From JBLHKW01 sp047618565 (lineage in GTDB: Bacteria; Planctomycetota; UBA1135; GCA-002686595): DNA of 12,535 nt. Where the stretch lies: the NCBI GenBank assembly GCA_047618565.1, contig JBLHKW010000149.1, positions 1 through 12,535 on the forward strand, given 5' to 3'. Shown one piece after another: positions 6,439 through 12,535 of the stretch. Position numbers and translations under genes: made by a program. Each line of letters opens with the position of its first letter. The stretch's first letter is position 1. The notes under the pieces were generated by a model. That model saw nothing but the letters and a program-made list of their open reading frames with translations. It did not search any database and was not told where the DNA came from.

Positions 6439-7860
6439 TCAGAAGTAGCCGAGGGCTTCGAGCTGCTTGATCTCCTCGGCCGACAGCTTGCGCGGATCCA
6501 TATCGGGCGCGTCGATCGCTCCACGGGCGATCGCCTCCTCGAGCCGCTGCAGCAACGCCTCGACGTACGCCGGATCGTCGCCGGCGCGGTTGGTGGACTC
6601 GGGCGGGTCCGTGGCCAGATCGTAGAGCTCGGGCGGGCCGTCGCTCGACCGGATCAGCTTGCTGTCGCCCTCGTAGATGGCGAAACGGCTGGGCGGGAAG
6701 CGCTCGGCCCAGGGCTCTGTCAGGTCCTTGAGGCGCGTGAAGTGGTTCTCGGAGATGACGGTCTCGGACGGCCAGTTTTCGGAGAACGCGACCTCGTGCA
6801 GGGCGGGACAGTACGGCTGCATCAGTGACGGCACGTGCGCCAGACTGACCAGACGCTCCTCGACCAGGCCCTGTGTCTGGCCCGGCGCCTTGATCATGAG
6901 GGGCACCGCGATCACGGGTTCGAAGACGTCCTTGGAATGGGCGATCAGGTGATGTTCTCCGAAGTACTCACCGTGGTCGGAAGCGATGACGATCAGGGAG
7001 CGTTCGAACAGCTTGCGCTCCCGGAGCAAGCCGAAGAGCTCGCCCAGGCCCGCGTCGAGGTTCGCGATGCCCAGGTCGTATTGCTGGCGCATGCGTTCGA
7101 GCCTGCGCCTGGGTAGCGCTCCGGTCGCGGGCAAGACGAGCTGGCGCAGCTCACGGATCAGGGGCACGGAGTCCGTGGAGCCGCCCGGCCATCCGTCGCG
7201 CGCCGCTGTGTTGTATGGACTGTGGGCGTCCATGTAGTTGAGGAACAAGAAGAAGGGCCGGTCGTCTTCCCGCGCGTCGAGCCACCCGCGAGCGCGCGCG
7301 TTCACTTCGGGGGCATAGCCGTGTTCGACCTCGTAGGTGTCGAAACCTTGGGACAGGCCGTAGCGCTCCATGAGAAACACGGTGTTCGCGGCGAAGCCCG
7401 CCGTGGCATAGCCGGAAGCGCTGAAGTGCTCTGCGAGCGTGATCGCGGCCGGTCCCAGGGGGCGTACGTTGTCGGTCAGGTCGCTGTCCGAGGTGTCGAC
7501 CCAGTTCGTGTGTGCCGCATGCTCGAAGGGGTACTGGCCGGTGAAGAGGGATGCGTGTGAAGGCAGCGTCCAGGGCGCGGTGGCCTTCGCCTGCATGTAG
7601 AGCGTCGCAGCACTGGCGAACTGGTCGAGAGCGGGGGATGTCGGCAGGCGGTAGCCGTAGCAACCGAGGTGGTCGGCGCGCACCGTGTCCAGGGTGATCA
7701 GGATCACAGGGGCTGGACTGTGGTCCGCTGCGTCGGAGCAACCTATGGCGACCGCCAATCCGGTGAGCAGCAGCACGGTAAACGTGCGAGCGGGCCCTCG
7801 CCGCGATTGGCGTCTGCCGGGCGTGTGCGGTCGGGTCAGGTGCAGTGGATGTCGGAGCAT
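6439..7860 (-). CDS. Sulfatase-superfamily lipoprotein with Thr at the nucleophile position (473 aa)
   Basis: ATG at 7858-7860 without a clear ribosome binding site. A basic N-region (residues 1-26), a hydrophobic core and LAVAIGC (Cys41) indicate a lipoprotein. Fold motifs in order are ILITLDTVRADHLGCYGY (53-70), ATAPWTLPSHASLFTGQYP (93-111), FFLFLNYMDAHSPY (203-216), IASDHGEYFGEHHLIAHSK (292-310) followed by PVIAVPLMIK, ELYDLATDP (411-419) and a terminal QLEALGYF. Metal ligands probably include D58, D295 and H296. As in the gene at 4821, Thr (T98 in APWTLPSH) replaces the formylglycine precursor and the Arg of C-x-P-x-R is missing. It is shorter than its neighbour and clearly diverged in the middle, so the two are old paralogues rather than a recent duplication. 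The family is certain. The reaction is not, since hydrolysis or transfer of phospho groups is as plausible as sulfate. Confidence 0.88.
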   Translation of the reverse strand: MLRHPLHLTRPHTPGRRQSRRGPARTFTVLLLTGLAVAIGCSDAADHSPAPVILITLDTVRADHLGCYGYRLPTSPALDQFASAATLYMQAKATAPWTLPSHASLFTGQYPFEHAAHTNWVDTSDSDLTDNVRPLGPAAITLAEHFSASGYATAGFAANTVFLMERYGLSQGFDTYEVEHGYAPEVNARARGWLDAREDDRPFFLFLNYMDAHSPYNTAARDGWPGGSTDSVPLIRELRQLVLPATGALPRRRLERMRQQYDLGIANLDAGLGELFGLLRERKLFERSLIVIASDHGEYFGEHHLIAHSKDVFEPVIAVPLMIKAPGQTQGLVEERLVSLAHVPSLMQPYCPALHEVAFSENWPSETVISENHFTRLKDLTEPWAERFPPSRFAIYEGDSKLIRSSDGPPELYDLATDPPESTNRAGDDPAYVEALLQRLEEAIARGAIDAPDMDPRKLSAEEIKQLEALGYF

Positions 7861-8103
7861 TGGCTGGCGGCATTCATCGGGCGGGGCGACAGTAGCGCGT
7901 TCCTGATGTTCCGGGCCCGTCCTTTCTGGTTGCCAGTCAACATTTCGGAGCCTGTTCGACCGACGTCGCGTTGCCGCCTTGGCGATGGGACAATCGGAAT
8001 CGGCTGTTGCAGTTCGAATTCGGCGAGTTCAGGATGACGAATCGAGGGGTCTGACCCCGGAGCCTCCAAAGCATTCCCCGATAGTCGCGGATCCCCTTCG
8101 CCC
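7861..8103. promoter_or_regulatory. Divergent promoter region between the second sulfatase-like gene and the GcvT operon
   Basis: This 243-base gap must hold the promoters for both directions. Visible elements are a CGAATTCG palindrome (8015-8022) and a small hairpin GGGGT/ACCCC with a CTG loop (8046-8058), about 45 bases before the GcvT-like start. I looked for a glycine-riboswitch-like core, which often precedes gcvT genes, and did not recognise one. No convincing -35/-10 pair and no ribosome binding site directly before 8104 were found. Confidence 0.4.
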
Positions 8104-9303
8104 ATGCCCCGACCCACGCCCTTTCATCCGCGCACGAGCGAGCTCTGCACGAGCCTGGCCTACAAGGAGTGGGCCGGTTGCTACGCAGTCTGCCGCTACG
8201 ACACCTATCACGATCGCGAGTACTACGCGCTGCGGCATCAGGCGACCCTGATGGACGCCACGCCCCTGTACAAGTATGAGCTGCGCGGCGCAAACGCGGC
8301 GGACTTGCTCTCGCGTGTCACCGTTCGTGACTACTCCAAGCACAAGATCGGGCGCGTCAGCTACGTCTGCTGGTGCGACGAGCACGGCAAGGTGCTTGAT
8401 GATGGGACCGTGACCAAGCTGGATGACGATCACTTCCGCATCACCTCCGCGGACCCGGCCTTCGCGTGGTTGCAGCGCAACTCGCGTGGACTGGACGTCG
8501 AGATCACGGACATCAGCCGCGAAATGGCCGCCCTGGCACTGCAAGGGCCGCTCTCGCGTGAGGTCCTGCGACCGGTCGTCGGGGCCGGCATCGACAAGCT
8601 GAGGTTCTTTCGGGCCATGCCGGTGCGCTACGCCCTCGAGGGCGGAGATGCGGAGGGCATCCTGACGCGCACCGGGTACACGGGCGATCTCGGGTACGAG
8701 CTCTGGATGGCCAACGAGGATGCCATCCGGGTCTACGACGCGGTGATGGAGAGTGGCAAGCCGCTTGGCATGCTGCCGATGGGCCTCGATGCGCTCGATG
8801 TATCGCGCGTTGAGGCCGGATTCCTGCTGAACGGCGTCGACTACACATCGGCCAGGTCGGCCTTCATCGAGCGCCAGAAGTCGACGCCCCACGAGCTGGG
8901 TTTCGACTGGATGGTCAGCCTCGATCGCGATCCCTTCGTGGGTCAGGCGGCCATCCGCGCCGAGGTCCGTCGCGGTGTGGCGCGCCGGTTGATCGGGCTG
9001 GAGGTCAACTGGAAGGACTTCGAGGCCATCTACGAGAGTTTCGGGCTGGCGCCGCACCTCACGACCGAAACCTGTCGCGCAGGCGCGCCGCTCTATCACG
9101 ATGGCCTGCAGATCGGCTACGCGACCAGCCGCACCTGGTCGCCCACGCTCAAGAAGTATCTGGCGCTCGGAACCGTCCTGGCCAAGCACGCCACGCCGGG
9201 TACGCAGCTCGAGATCGAGGTGACGTGCGAATACGAACGGCACCGCGCTGCAGCGGTTGTCACGCAGACCCCGTTCTTTGATCCGGAGCGCAAGAAAGCC
9301 TGA
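8104..9303 (+). CDS. GcvT-family aminomethyltransferase-like protein, folate-dependent (399 aa)
   Basis: Family motifs appear in the usual order: LMDATPLYKYELRG (49-62), IGRVSYVCWCDEHGKVLDDG (82-101), RTGYTGDLGYELWM (189-202), GLDALDVSRVEAGFLLNGVD (227-246), and near the end IGYATSRTWSPTLKKYLALG with HATPGTQLEIEV. The LDD around 98-100 supplies the Asp that in T-proteins acts at the folate one-carbon transfer site, and R235 matches the conserved Arg. The length fits the family (about 360-400). No signal peptide is seen, so it is cytosolic. The N-terminus and Cys-rich spots (C15, C26, C30, C89, C91) differ from housekeeping GcvT, and no gcvH or gcvP lies nearby. A specialised paralogue resembling the folate domains of dimethylglycine/sarcosine enzymes, DmdA or O-demethylases is therefore likelier than glycine cleavage. 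The stop overlaps the next start (TGATG), so it is translationally coupled to the flavoprotein. Substrate unknown. Confidence 0.85.
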   Translation: MPRPTPFHPRTSELCTSLAYKEWAGCYAVCRYDTYHDREYYALRHQATLMDATPLYKYELRGANAADLLSRVTVRDYSKHKIGRVSYVCWCDEHGKVLDDGTVTKLDDDHFRITSADPAFAWLQRNSRGLDVEITDISREMAALALQGPLSREVLRPVVGAGIDKLRFFRAMPVRYALEGGDAEGILTRTGYTGDLGYELWMANEDAIRVYDAVMESGKPLGMLPMGLDALDVSRVEAGFLLNGVDYTSARSAFIERQKSTPHELGFDWMVSLDRDPFVGQAAIRAEVRRGVARRLIGLEVNWKDFEAIYESFGLAPHLTTETCRAGAPLYHDGLQIGYATSRTWSPTLKKYLALGTVLAKHATPGTQLEIEVTCEYERHRAAAVVTQTPFFDPERKKA

Positions 9304-10892
9304 TGGGAAGCACTGATTACGACACGATCATCGTCGGCGGCGGGCACAACGGTCTGGTCTGCGCCGCGTACCTGGCCAAGGCCGGACAGCGCGTCCTCGT
9401 GCTCGAGCGCCGTCATGTACTCGGTGGCGCGGCGGTCAGCGAGGAGCTGCACCCCGGGTTCACGTACTCCAGCTGTTCCTACGTGGTCAGCCTGCTGCGC
9501 CCATGGATCATCCGAGACCTGGAGCTGGCGCGCTTCGGCCTGGACCTGATCCCGCTCGAGTCGTCCTTCCTTCCGCTGCCCGACGGGCGCTCCATGTGTC
9601 GCTGGTCGGACGCGGCATTGACGCGCGAGGAGGTCTCGGCCTTCAGCAAGCGCGACGCGGAGGTCATGGGGGAGTTCAGCCAGGCGATGACCAAGATTGG
9701 GCGTTTCGTGCGGCCCATCATCGATTCACCGGCGCCCGAACCGTCGAGCTTGAACCCCGGGGAGCTGATGTCTCTGCTACGTCTCGGACGGCACTTCTCC
9801 GATGCGAGCGTCGATCAGATGGAGCTGCGTCTGAAGCTCCTGACCATGAGCGCGGTGGATTTCCTCGACGAGTGGTTCGAGAGCGAGGAGCTCAAGGCGC
9901 CCATGTCCGTCAGCGGGATCATCGGCACCTTCCTGGGCGTGCGCTCGCCCGGAACGGCCTACGTGCTGCTCCACCATTATATGGGGGAGATCGACGGGGC
10001 CTTCCGCTCGTGGGGCTTTCAGCGCGGTGGGACGGGCGGCGTGAGCAACGCCATCGCGGATTCGGCCCGCCATTTCGGTGCCGAGATTCGGACCGAGGCA
10101 CCCGTCGAGCGCATCCTGGTCGCCGGCGGCCGCGCGACCGGCGTCGTGCTCGAGAACGGTGATGAGATCCGGGCGAATCAGGTCGTCTCGGGTTGTGATC
10201 CGCGCCGTACGTTTCTCGGGTTCGTCGGTGCCGACCACCTTCCGGACGAATTCGTGACGAGCCTGAAGGGCTATCGTTTCCGCGGAAGCTCCGGCAAGGT
10301 GAACCTATCGCTCGATCGACTGCCCGAGTTCTCGTGCCGGCCTGGCATGCAGCACCTGCGCGGCGACATCGCCATCGCGCCGAGCATCGAGTACCTGGAG
10401 CGCGCCTACGACGAGGCCAAGTACGGGACCTTCTCGCGCCGTCCGTACATCAATGTGGTCCTGCCTTCGATCGTCGACCCGAGTGTCGCCCCCGCGGGAA
10501 AGCACGTCATGTCATGTTTCGTGCAGTACGCGCCCTACGACATCGCGGAGGGCGCCGAACACTGGCCCGAGAAGCGCGAGGCCTTCGGGGAGACCGTCAT
10601 CGATACCCTCGAGGAGTACATCCCTGGCCTGCGCGACACGATCCTGCACAAGCACGTGCTCACGCCATGGGACATCCAGGAGGAGTACGGGTTGACCGAG
10701 GGCAACATCTTCCACGGTGAGCTGACCCTCGATCAGATGGCGTTCCAGCGTCCGACCTCGGGCTGGGCGCGCTACAAGACTCCCATCCGAGACCTCTGGT
10801 TGGGCGGCTCCGGGGCGCATCCGGGTGGCGGACTGATGGGAGCGCCCGGGGCGCTCTGTGCCAAGGCCATACTCGGCAAGGAGGCCAACTGA
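9303..10892 (+). CDS. PYROXD2/phytoene-desaturase-like FAD-dependent oxidoreductase (529 aa)
   Basis: The N-terminal Rossmann FAD site is intact: YDTIIVGGGHNGLVCAAYL with G12, G14 and G17, the ribose-binding acidic residue E35 in VLVLERRHVLGG, and G41-G42. It is followed by ELHPGFTYSSCSYVVSLLRP and RDLELARFGL, the pattern of PYROXD2-type proteins more than of true carotenoid desaturases. The middle has RGGTGGVSNAIADSA and VVLENGDEIRANQVVSGCDPRRTFLG. The C-terminus has the FAD-closing LWLGGSGAHPGGGLMGAPG near 498-516. The length is typical. No signal peptide or membrane segment is seen, so it is soluble and cytosolic. The family oxidises amines or C-C bonds using FAD, but many members have unknown substrates. 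The start overlaps the GcvT-like stop by one base and the stop overlaps the next start the same way. I infer a flavin oxidation step that feeds or follows one-carbon transfer. Confidence 0.88.
   Translation: MGSTDYDTIIVGGGHNGLVCAAYLAKAGQRVLVLERRHVLGGAAVSEELHPGFTYSSCSYVVSLLRPWIIRDLELARFGLDLIPLESSFLPLPDGRSMCRWSDAALTREEVSAFSKRDAEVMGEFSQAMTKIGRFVRPIIDSPAPEPSSLNPGELMSLLRLGRHFSDASVDQMELRLKLLTMSAVDFLDEWFESEELKAPMSVSGIIGTFLGVRSPGTAYVLLHHYMGEIDGAFRSWGFQRGGTGGVSNAIADSARHFGAEIRTEAPVERILVAGGRATGVVLENGDEIRANQVVSGCDPRRTFLGFVGADHLPDEFVTSLKGYRFRGSSGKVNLSLDRLPEFSCRPGMQHLRGDIAIAPSIEYLERAYDEAKYGTFSRRPYINVVLPSIVDPSVAPAGKHVMSCFVQYAPYDIAEGAEHWPEKREAFGETVIDTLEEYIPGLRDTILHKHVLTPWDIQEEYGLTEGNIFHGELTLDQMAFQRPTSGWARYKTPIRDLWLGGSGAHPGGGLMGAPGALCAKAILGKEAN
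10878..10884 (+). promoter_or_regulatory. Strong ribosome binding site AAGGAGG inside the end of the preceding gene
   Basis: AAGGAGG lies within the last codons of the first flavoprotein gene, seven bases before the ATG at 10892. It is the best Shine-Dalgarno sequence in the window. It suggests that the second flavoprotein gene is translated efficiently, both by re-initiation at the TGATG overlap and by fresh ribosome entry. Confidence 0.75.
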
Positions 10893-12415
10893 TGGCGAGT
10901 TCAGCTCGGCGGGCGATCGTCCTGGGTGCGGACATCGAGGGCCTGGCAGCGGCGGCGACCCTCGCACAGTCGGGCCTCGAGGTTCATCTCGTCGATCGGT
11001 TCGAGCAACCGGGCGGCGTTTCGCGCCCGGTCGAATTCCACGCGGGACACACGGTCCCCGGGTTGCTGCACGAGACGTCGCTCGTGCGAAGAAAGCTACT
11101 GGGCCATCTGTCACTCGAGCAGCACGGCCTGCGCTGGCGCGGTGCCGAGAGTGCTGTCCATGTCGGCAATGGTGACGGCCGGGTGCTCACCATGCTGCGC
11201 GATTCGATCGACGGTAGCCCCGATGCAGGCGCGTACACGTCATGGCGTGCCCATGTCGACCGGCTCTCGCCCTTGATCGTGAGCATCCTCGACAACGCTC
11301 CTCCTGAATCCCGAAATCCAGGTATGAAGGACGTGCTGGACCTCGCCATGACGGGCCTCAAGCTGCGCGCCCTCGGCAAGGCAGACATGATGGAGCTCCT
11401 GCGCATCGTGACCATGCCCGCCTGGGACTGGATGGAGGAGTGTTTCGAGGACCCCGTGCTGCGAGCGGGACTCACGGCGCTTGTCCTGCCGGGGACCGTG
11501 ATCGGGCCGCGTGCCGCGGGGACGACGGCCATGATGCTCATGCGTGAGGCCGCGCGCGGTCCGGAGCCGATCGGCGGCCTGGGGGCGGTGACGGCTGCGC
11601 TCGCGGCTTGCTGCGCGGAGCTCGGTGTGGTCATGCATCTCGGGGTGGCACCCGTGAGCATTCAGGCTGGCAATTCTGAGGCGCCCGTCGTGACCGGCGT
11701 CGAGCTCGATAACGGCGAGGTGATCGAGGCGCGCCTAGTGCTCTCGACGCTCGATCCCCAGGCCACTCTCCTGGACCTCGTGCACCCCGGCTTGATTCCG
11801 CACCACATCGAGACCGAGGTACAGAACTGGCGCACGCGCGGGAGTTCGGCGGTGCACCTGCTGGCGCTTTCCCGTGTGCTCGACCTGCCCGGTGGAGCGC
11901 AGCGCATCGTGACAGCCACGTCGCCGCTCGAGCTGGAGCGTGCAGCGGATGCGCTGAAGTACGGTGAGCTACCGGAGGCGCCGTGGCTCGACGTGCGCGA
12001 CTGGAGCGGTAGTGGTGTGGGCCTTGCTCCCGACGGCGCGGGTACTCTGTCGGTGCATGTGCACGGCGTGCCGCGTGACCTGAAAGGTGGTTGGACCGAC
12101 GCGCGTCGCGCTGGGTTGCGCGAGCAAGTTCTGACGGCACTGGAGAAGCTCATCCCCGATCTACGCGCTTGCCTGGCGGGCGACGAGCTGTTGACGCCGG
12201 TGGAGCTCGAGGATCGCTTCGGCCTGCGGGGCGGACAGATCTACGGCGGTGAGCAGGTGCTCGACCAGCTCTGGGTACAGCGGCCCTCTCTGGCCCTTTG
12301 CCGATACGAGTCTCCGCTGCGAGGCCTCTTCATGGGCGGCGCAGCGAATCACCCGGGCGGTCCGTTCGTCGGTGGCGCGGGAGTGCTTGCCGCCCGTAGG
12401 GCGCTCAAGGGCTAG
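10892..12415 (+). CDS. Diverged PYROXD2-like flavoprotein paralogue with altered GxGxxG (507 aa)
   Basis: It aligns almost without gaps to the N-terminus of the preceding gene product: RRAIVLGADIEGLAAAATLAQ against YDTIIVGGGHNGLVCAAYLA. G12 and G17 are kept but the middle Gly of GxGxxG is D14. D35 replaces E35, and G41-G42 are kept in EQPGGVSR. Later shared features are LDNGEVIEARLVLSTLDPQATLLDL and a C-terminal LFMGGAANHPGGPFVGGAGVLAARR (479-503), which corresponds to the FAD-closing motif of the partner. Two Met-rich patches (MMELLRIVTMPAWDWMEE and TTAMMLMREA) are notable. The reading frame is full length with normal codon use, so it is not a decaying pseudogene. It may still bind FAD with changed affinity, or serve as a non-catalytic subunit of a heteromer with the upstream flavoprotein. 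No secretion signal. The start is fixed by AAGGAGG and the TGATG overlap. Confidence 0.85.
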   Translation: MASSARRAIVLGADIEGLAAAATLAQSGLEVHLVDRFEQPGGVSRPVEFHAGHTVPGLLHETSLVRRKLLGHLSLEQHGLRWRGAESAVHVGNGDGRVLTMLRDSIDGSPDAGAYTSWRAHVDRLSPLIVSILDNAPPESRNPGMKDVLDLAMTGLKLRALGKADMMELLRIVTMPAWDWMEECFEDPVLRAGLTALVLPGTVIGPRAAGTTAMMLMREAARGPEPIGGLGAVTAALAACCAELGVVMHLGVAPVSIQAGNSEAPVVTGVELDNGEVIEARLVLSTLDPQATLLDLVHPGLIPHHIETEVQNWRTRGSSAVHLLALSRVLDLPGGAQRIVTATSPLELERAADALKYGELPEAPWLDVRDWSGSGVGLAPDGAGTLSVHVHGVPRDLKGGWTDARRAGLREQVLTALEKLIPDLRACLAGDELLTPVELEDRFGLRGGQIYGGEQVLDQLWVQRPSLALCRYESPLRGLFMGGAANHPGGPFVGGAGVLAARRALKG

Positions 12416-12535
12416 CCCGATCTATTCATGACCACGCGGACGAAATACCACGAACGGCCGGCTTCGCCGTCCTTTCGGGCTTTGGCGGCACTTTGCGAAC
12501 ATTGGCGTCCTCGGCGACCAAAAAAGGTCGCCTGC
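12416..12535. other. Right-edge stretch without a supported gene
   Basis: This stretch is less GC-rich than the operon before it. An ATG at 12428 opens a frame of 36 codons to the edge, but its Arg/Pro-rich content looks non-coding. On the minus strand all three frames are also open toward stops near 12420-12440, so the tail of a convergent gene cannot be excluded. A weak hairpin ACGGC/GCCGT lies at 12454-12470, followed by CCTTTC. Confidence 0.35.
12513..12532. terminator. Perfect 7-bp hairpin with A6 loop near the right edge
   Basis: GGCGACC (12513-12519) and GGTCGCC (12526-12532) flank six A. The stem is perfect, and it lies about 100 bases after the operon stop codon at 12413-12415. No T-run is visible before the window ends. 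It may terminate the operon or belong to a repeat element that continues beyond the edge. Confidence 0.35.

Noticed and set aside
4821..7860. Formylglycine-dependent sulfatases
   Set aside because: Both lack the Cys/Ser and the Arg of C/S-x-P-x-R; Thr takes the nucleophile position.
7151..7873. 240-codon minus-strand frame overlapping the start of the second sulfatase-like gene in another frame
   Set aside because: Arg/Pro/Ala-rich shadow; the overlapping frame carries the lipobox and the sulfatase-fold motifs.
8029..9243. Long open frame (404 codons) on the minus strand, opposite the GcvT-like gene
   Set aside because: It shows no family motifs and is the antisense of a gene with clear GcvT motifs in order. 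Long antisense frames are expected where codon third positions are G/C-rich.
8104..9303. Housekeeping glycine cleavage T-protein
   Set aside because: No gcvH, gcvP or glycine riboswitch was recognised nearby, the N-terminus differs, and it is translationally coupled to flavoproteins. It remains possible, but less likely.
10984..11661. 225-codon minus-strand frame opposite the second flavoprotein
   Set aside because: Low-complexity Ser/Arg/Pro content and no motifs; it shadows a recognised gene.
9303..12415. Carotenoid biosynthesis (phytoene desaturases) as the role of the two flavoproteins
   Set aside because: The N-terminal signature (GGGHNGL, SYVVSLLRP, RDLELARFGL) is of the PYROXD2 type, and no phytoene synthase or other carotenoid gene is nearby.
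12428..12535. Start of a new plus-strand gene 12 bases after the operon
   Set aside because: Only 36 codons are visible, there is no ribosome binding site, and the Arg/Pro-rich content looks non-coding.
1..12535. tRNA, rRNA, CRISPR arrays, insertion sequences, attachment sites
   Set aside because: None was recognised on reading both strands: no regularly spaced repeats, no transposase motifs and no conserved rRNA segments.

Overview
This is a GC-rich stretch of bacterial chromosome. It holds nine protein genes, one of them cut by the left edge, and no rRNA, tRNA, CRISPR array or recognisable transposase. The best clue to the host is the secreted protein at 1531-2604. Its C-terminal domain (FC..LPNSTGS, PFGDG, C.GG, ending in a YN.SDGL.ITF-like tail) is of a type I associate with secreted proteins of Planctomycetota (Saltatorellus/Rohdeia-like). 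Two sulfatase-superfamily lipoproteins, several starts without a Shine-Dalgarno sequence and the high GC agree with that. The assignment is an inference, not a proof.

Layout. The left part (1-4715) is concerned with the cell envelope. It starts with a lipoprotein of the AlgX/AlgJ SGNH-hydrolase type that runs off the left edge on the minus strand. A small secreted protein (846-1175) follows, then a secreted DNRLRE-domain protein (1531-2604), which converges on a large polytopic membrane protein with a C-terminal TPR domain (2625-4715, minus). The middle part (4821-7860) carries two sulfatase-like lipoproteins in convergent orientation. Both have Thr where true sulfatases have the Cys or Ser that becomes formylglycine, so they are probably alkaline-phosphatase-superfamily phospho- or transfer enzymes, or formylglycine-independent hydrolases.

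The right part (8104-12415) is a tight three-gene operon on the plus strand with no secretion signals. It encodes a GcvT-family, folate-dependent aminomethyltransferase-like protein and two FAD oxidoreductases of the PYROXD2/phytoene-desaturase-like family. Both junctions are TGATG stop/start overlaps. The second flavoprotein is a diverged paralogue of the first, with Asp replacing the middle Gly of its GxGxxG motif. The organisation suggests a cytosolic one-carbon or demethylation pathway in which flavoproteins oxidise an N- (or O/S-) methyl substrate and the GcvT-like protein passes the one-carbon unit to tetrahydrofolate. This would be a split analogue of dimethylglycine oxidase. It is the most promising candidate here for an undescribed system. 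The substrate cannot be read from the sequence.

Non-coding stretches hold a few hairpins (1189-1212 is the best terminator candidate), a G-tract cluster between the first two genes, and a divergent promoter region at 7861-8103. No gene could be supported in the last 120 bases.
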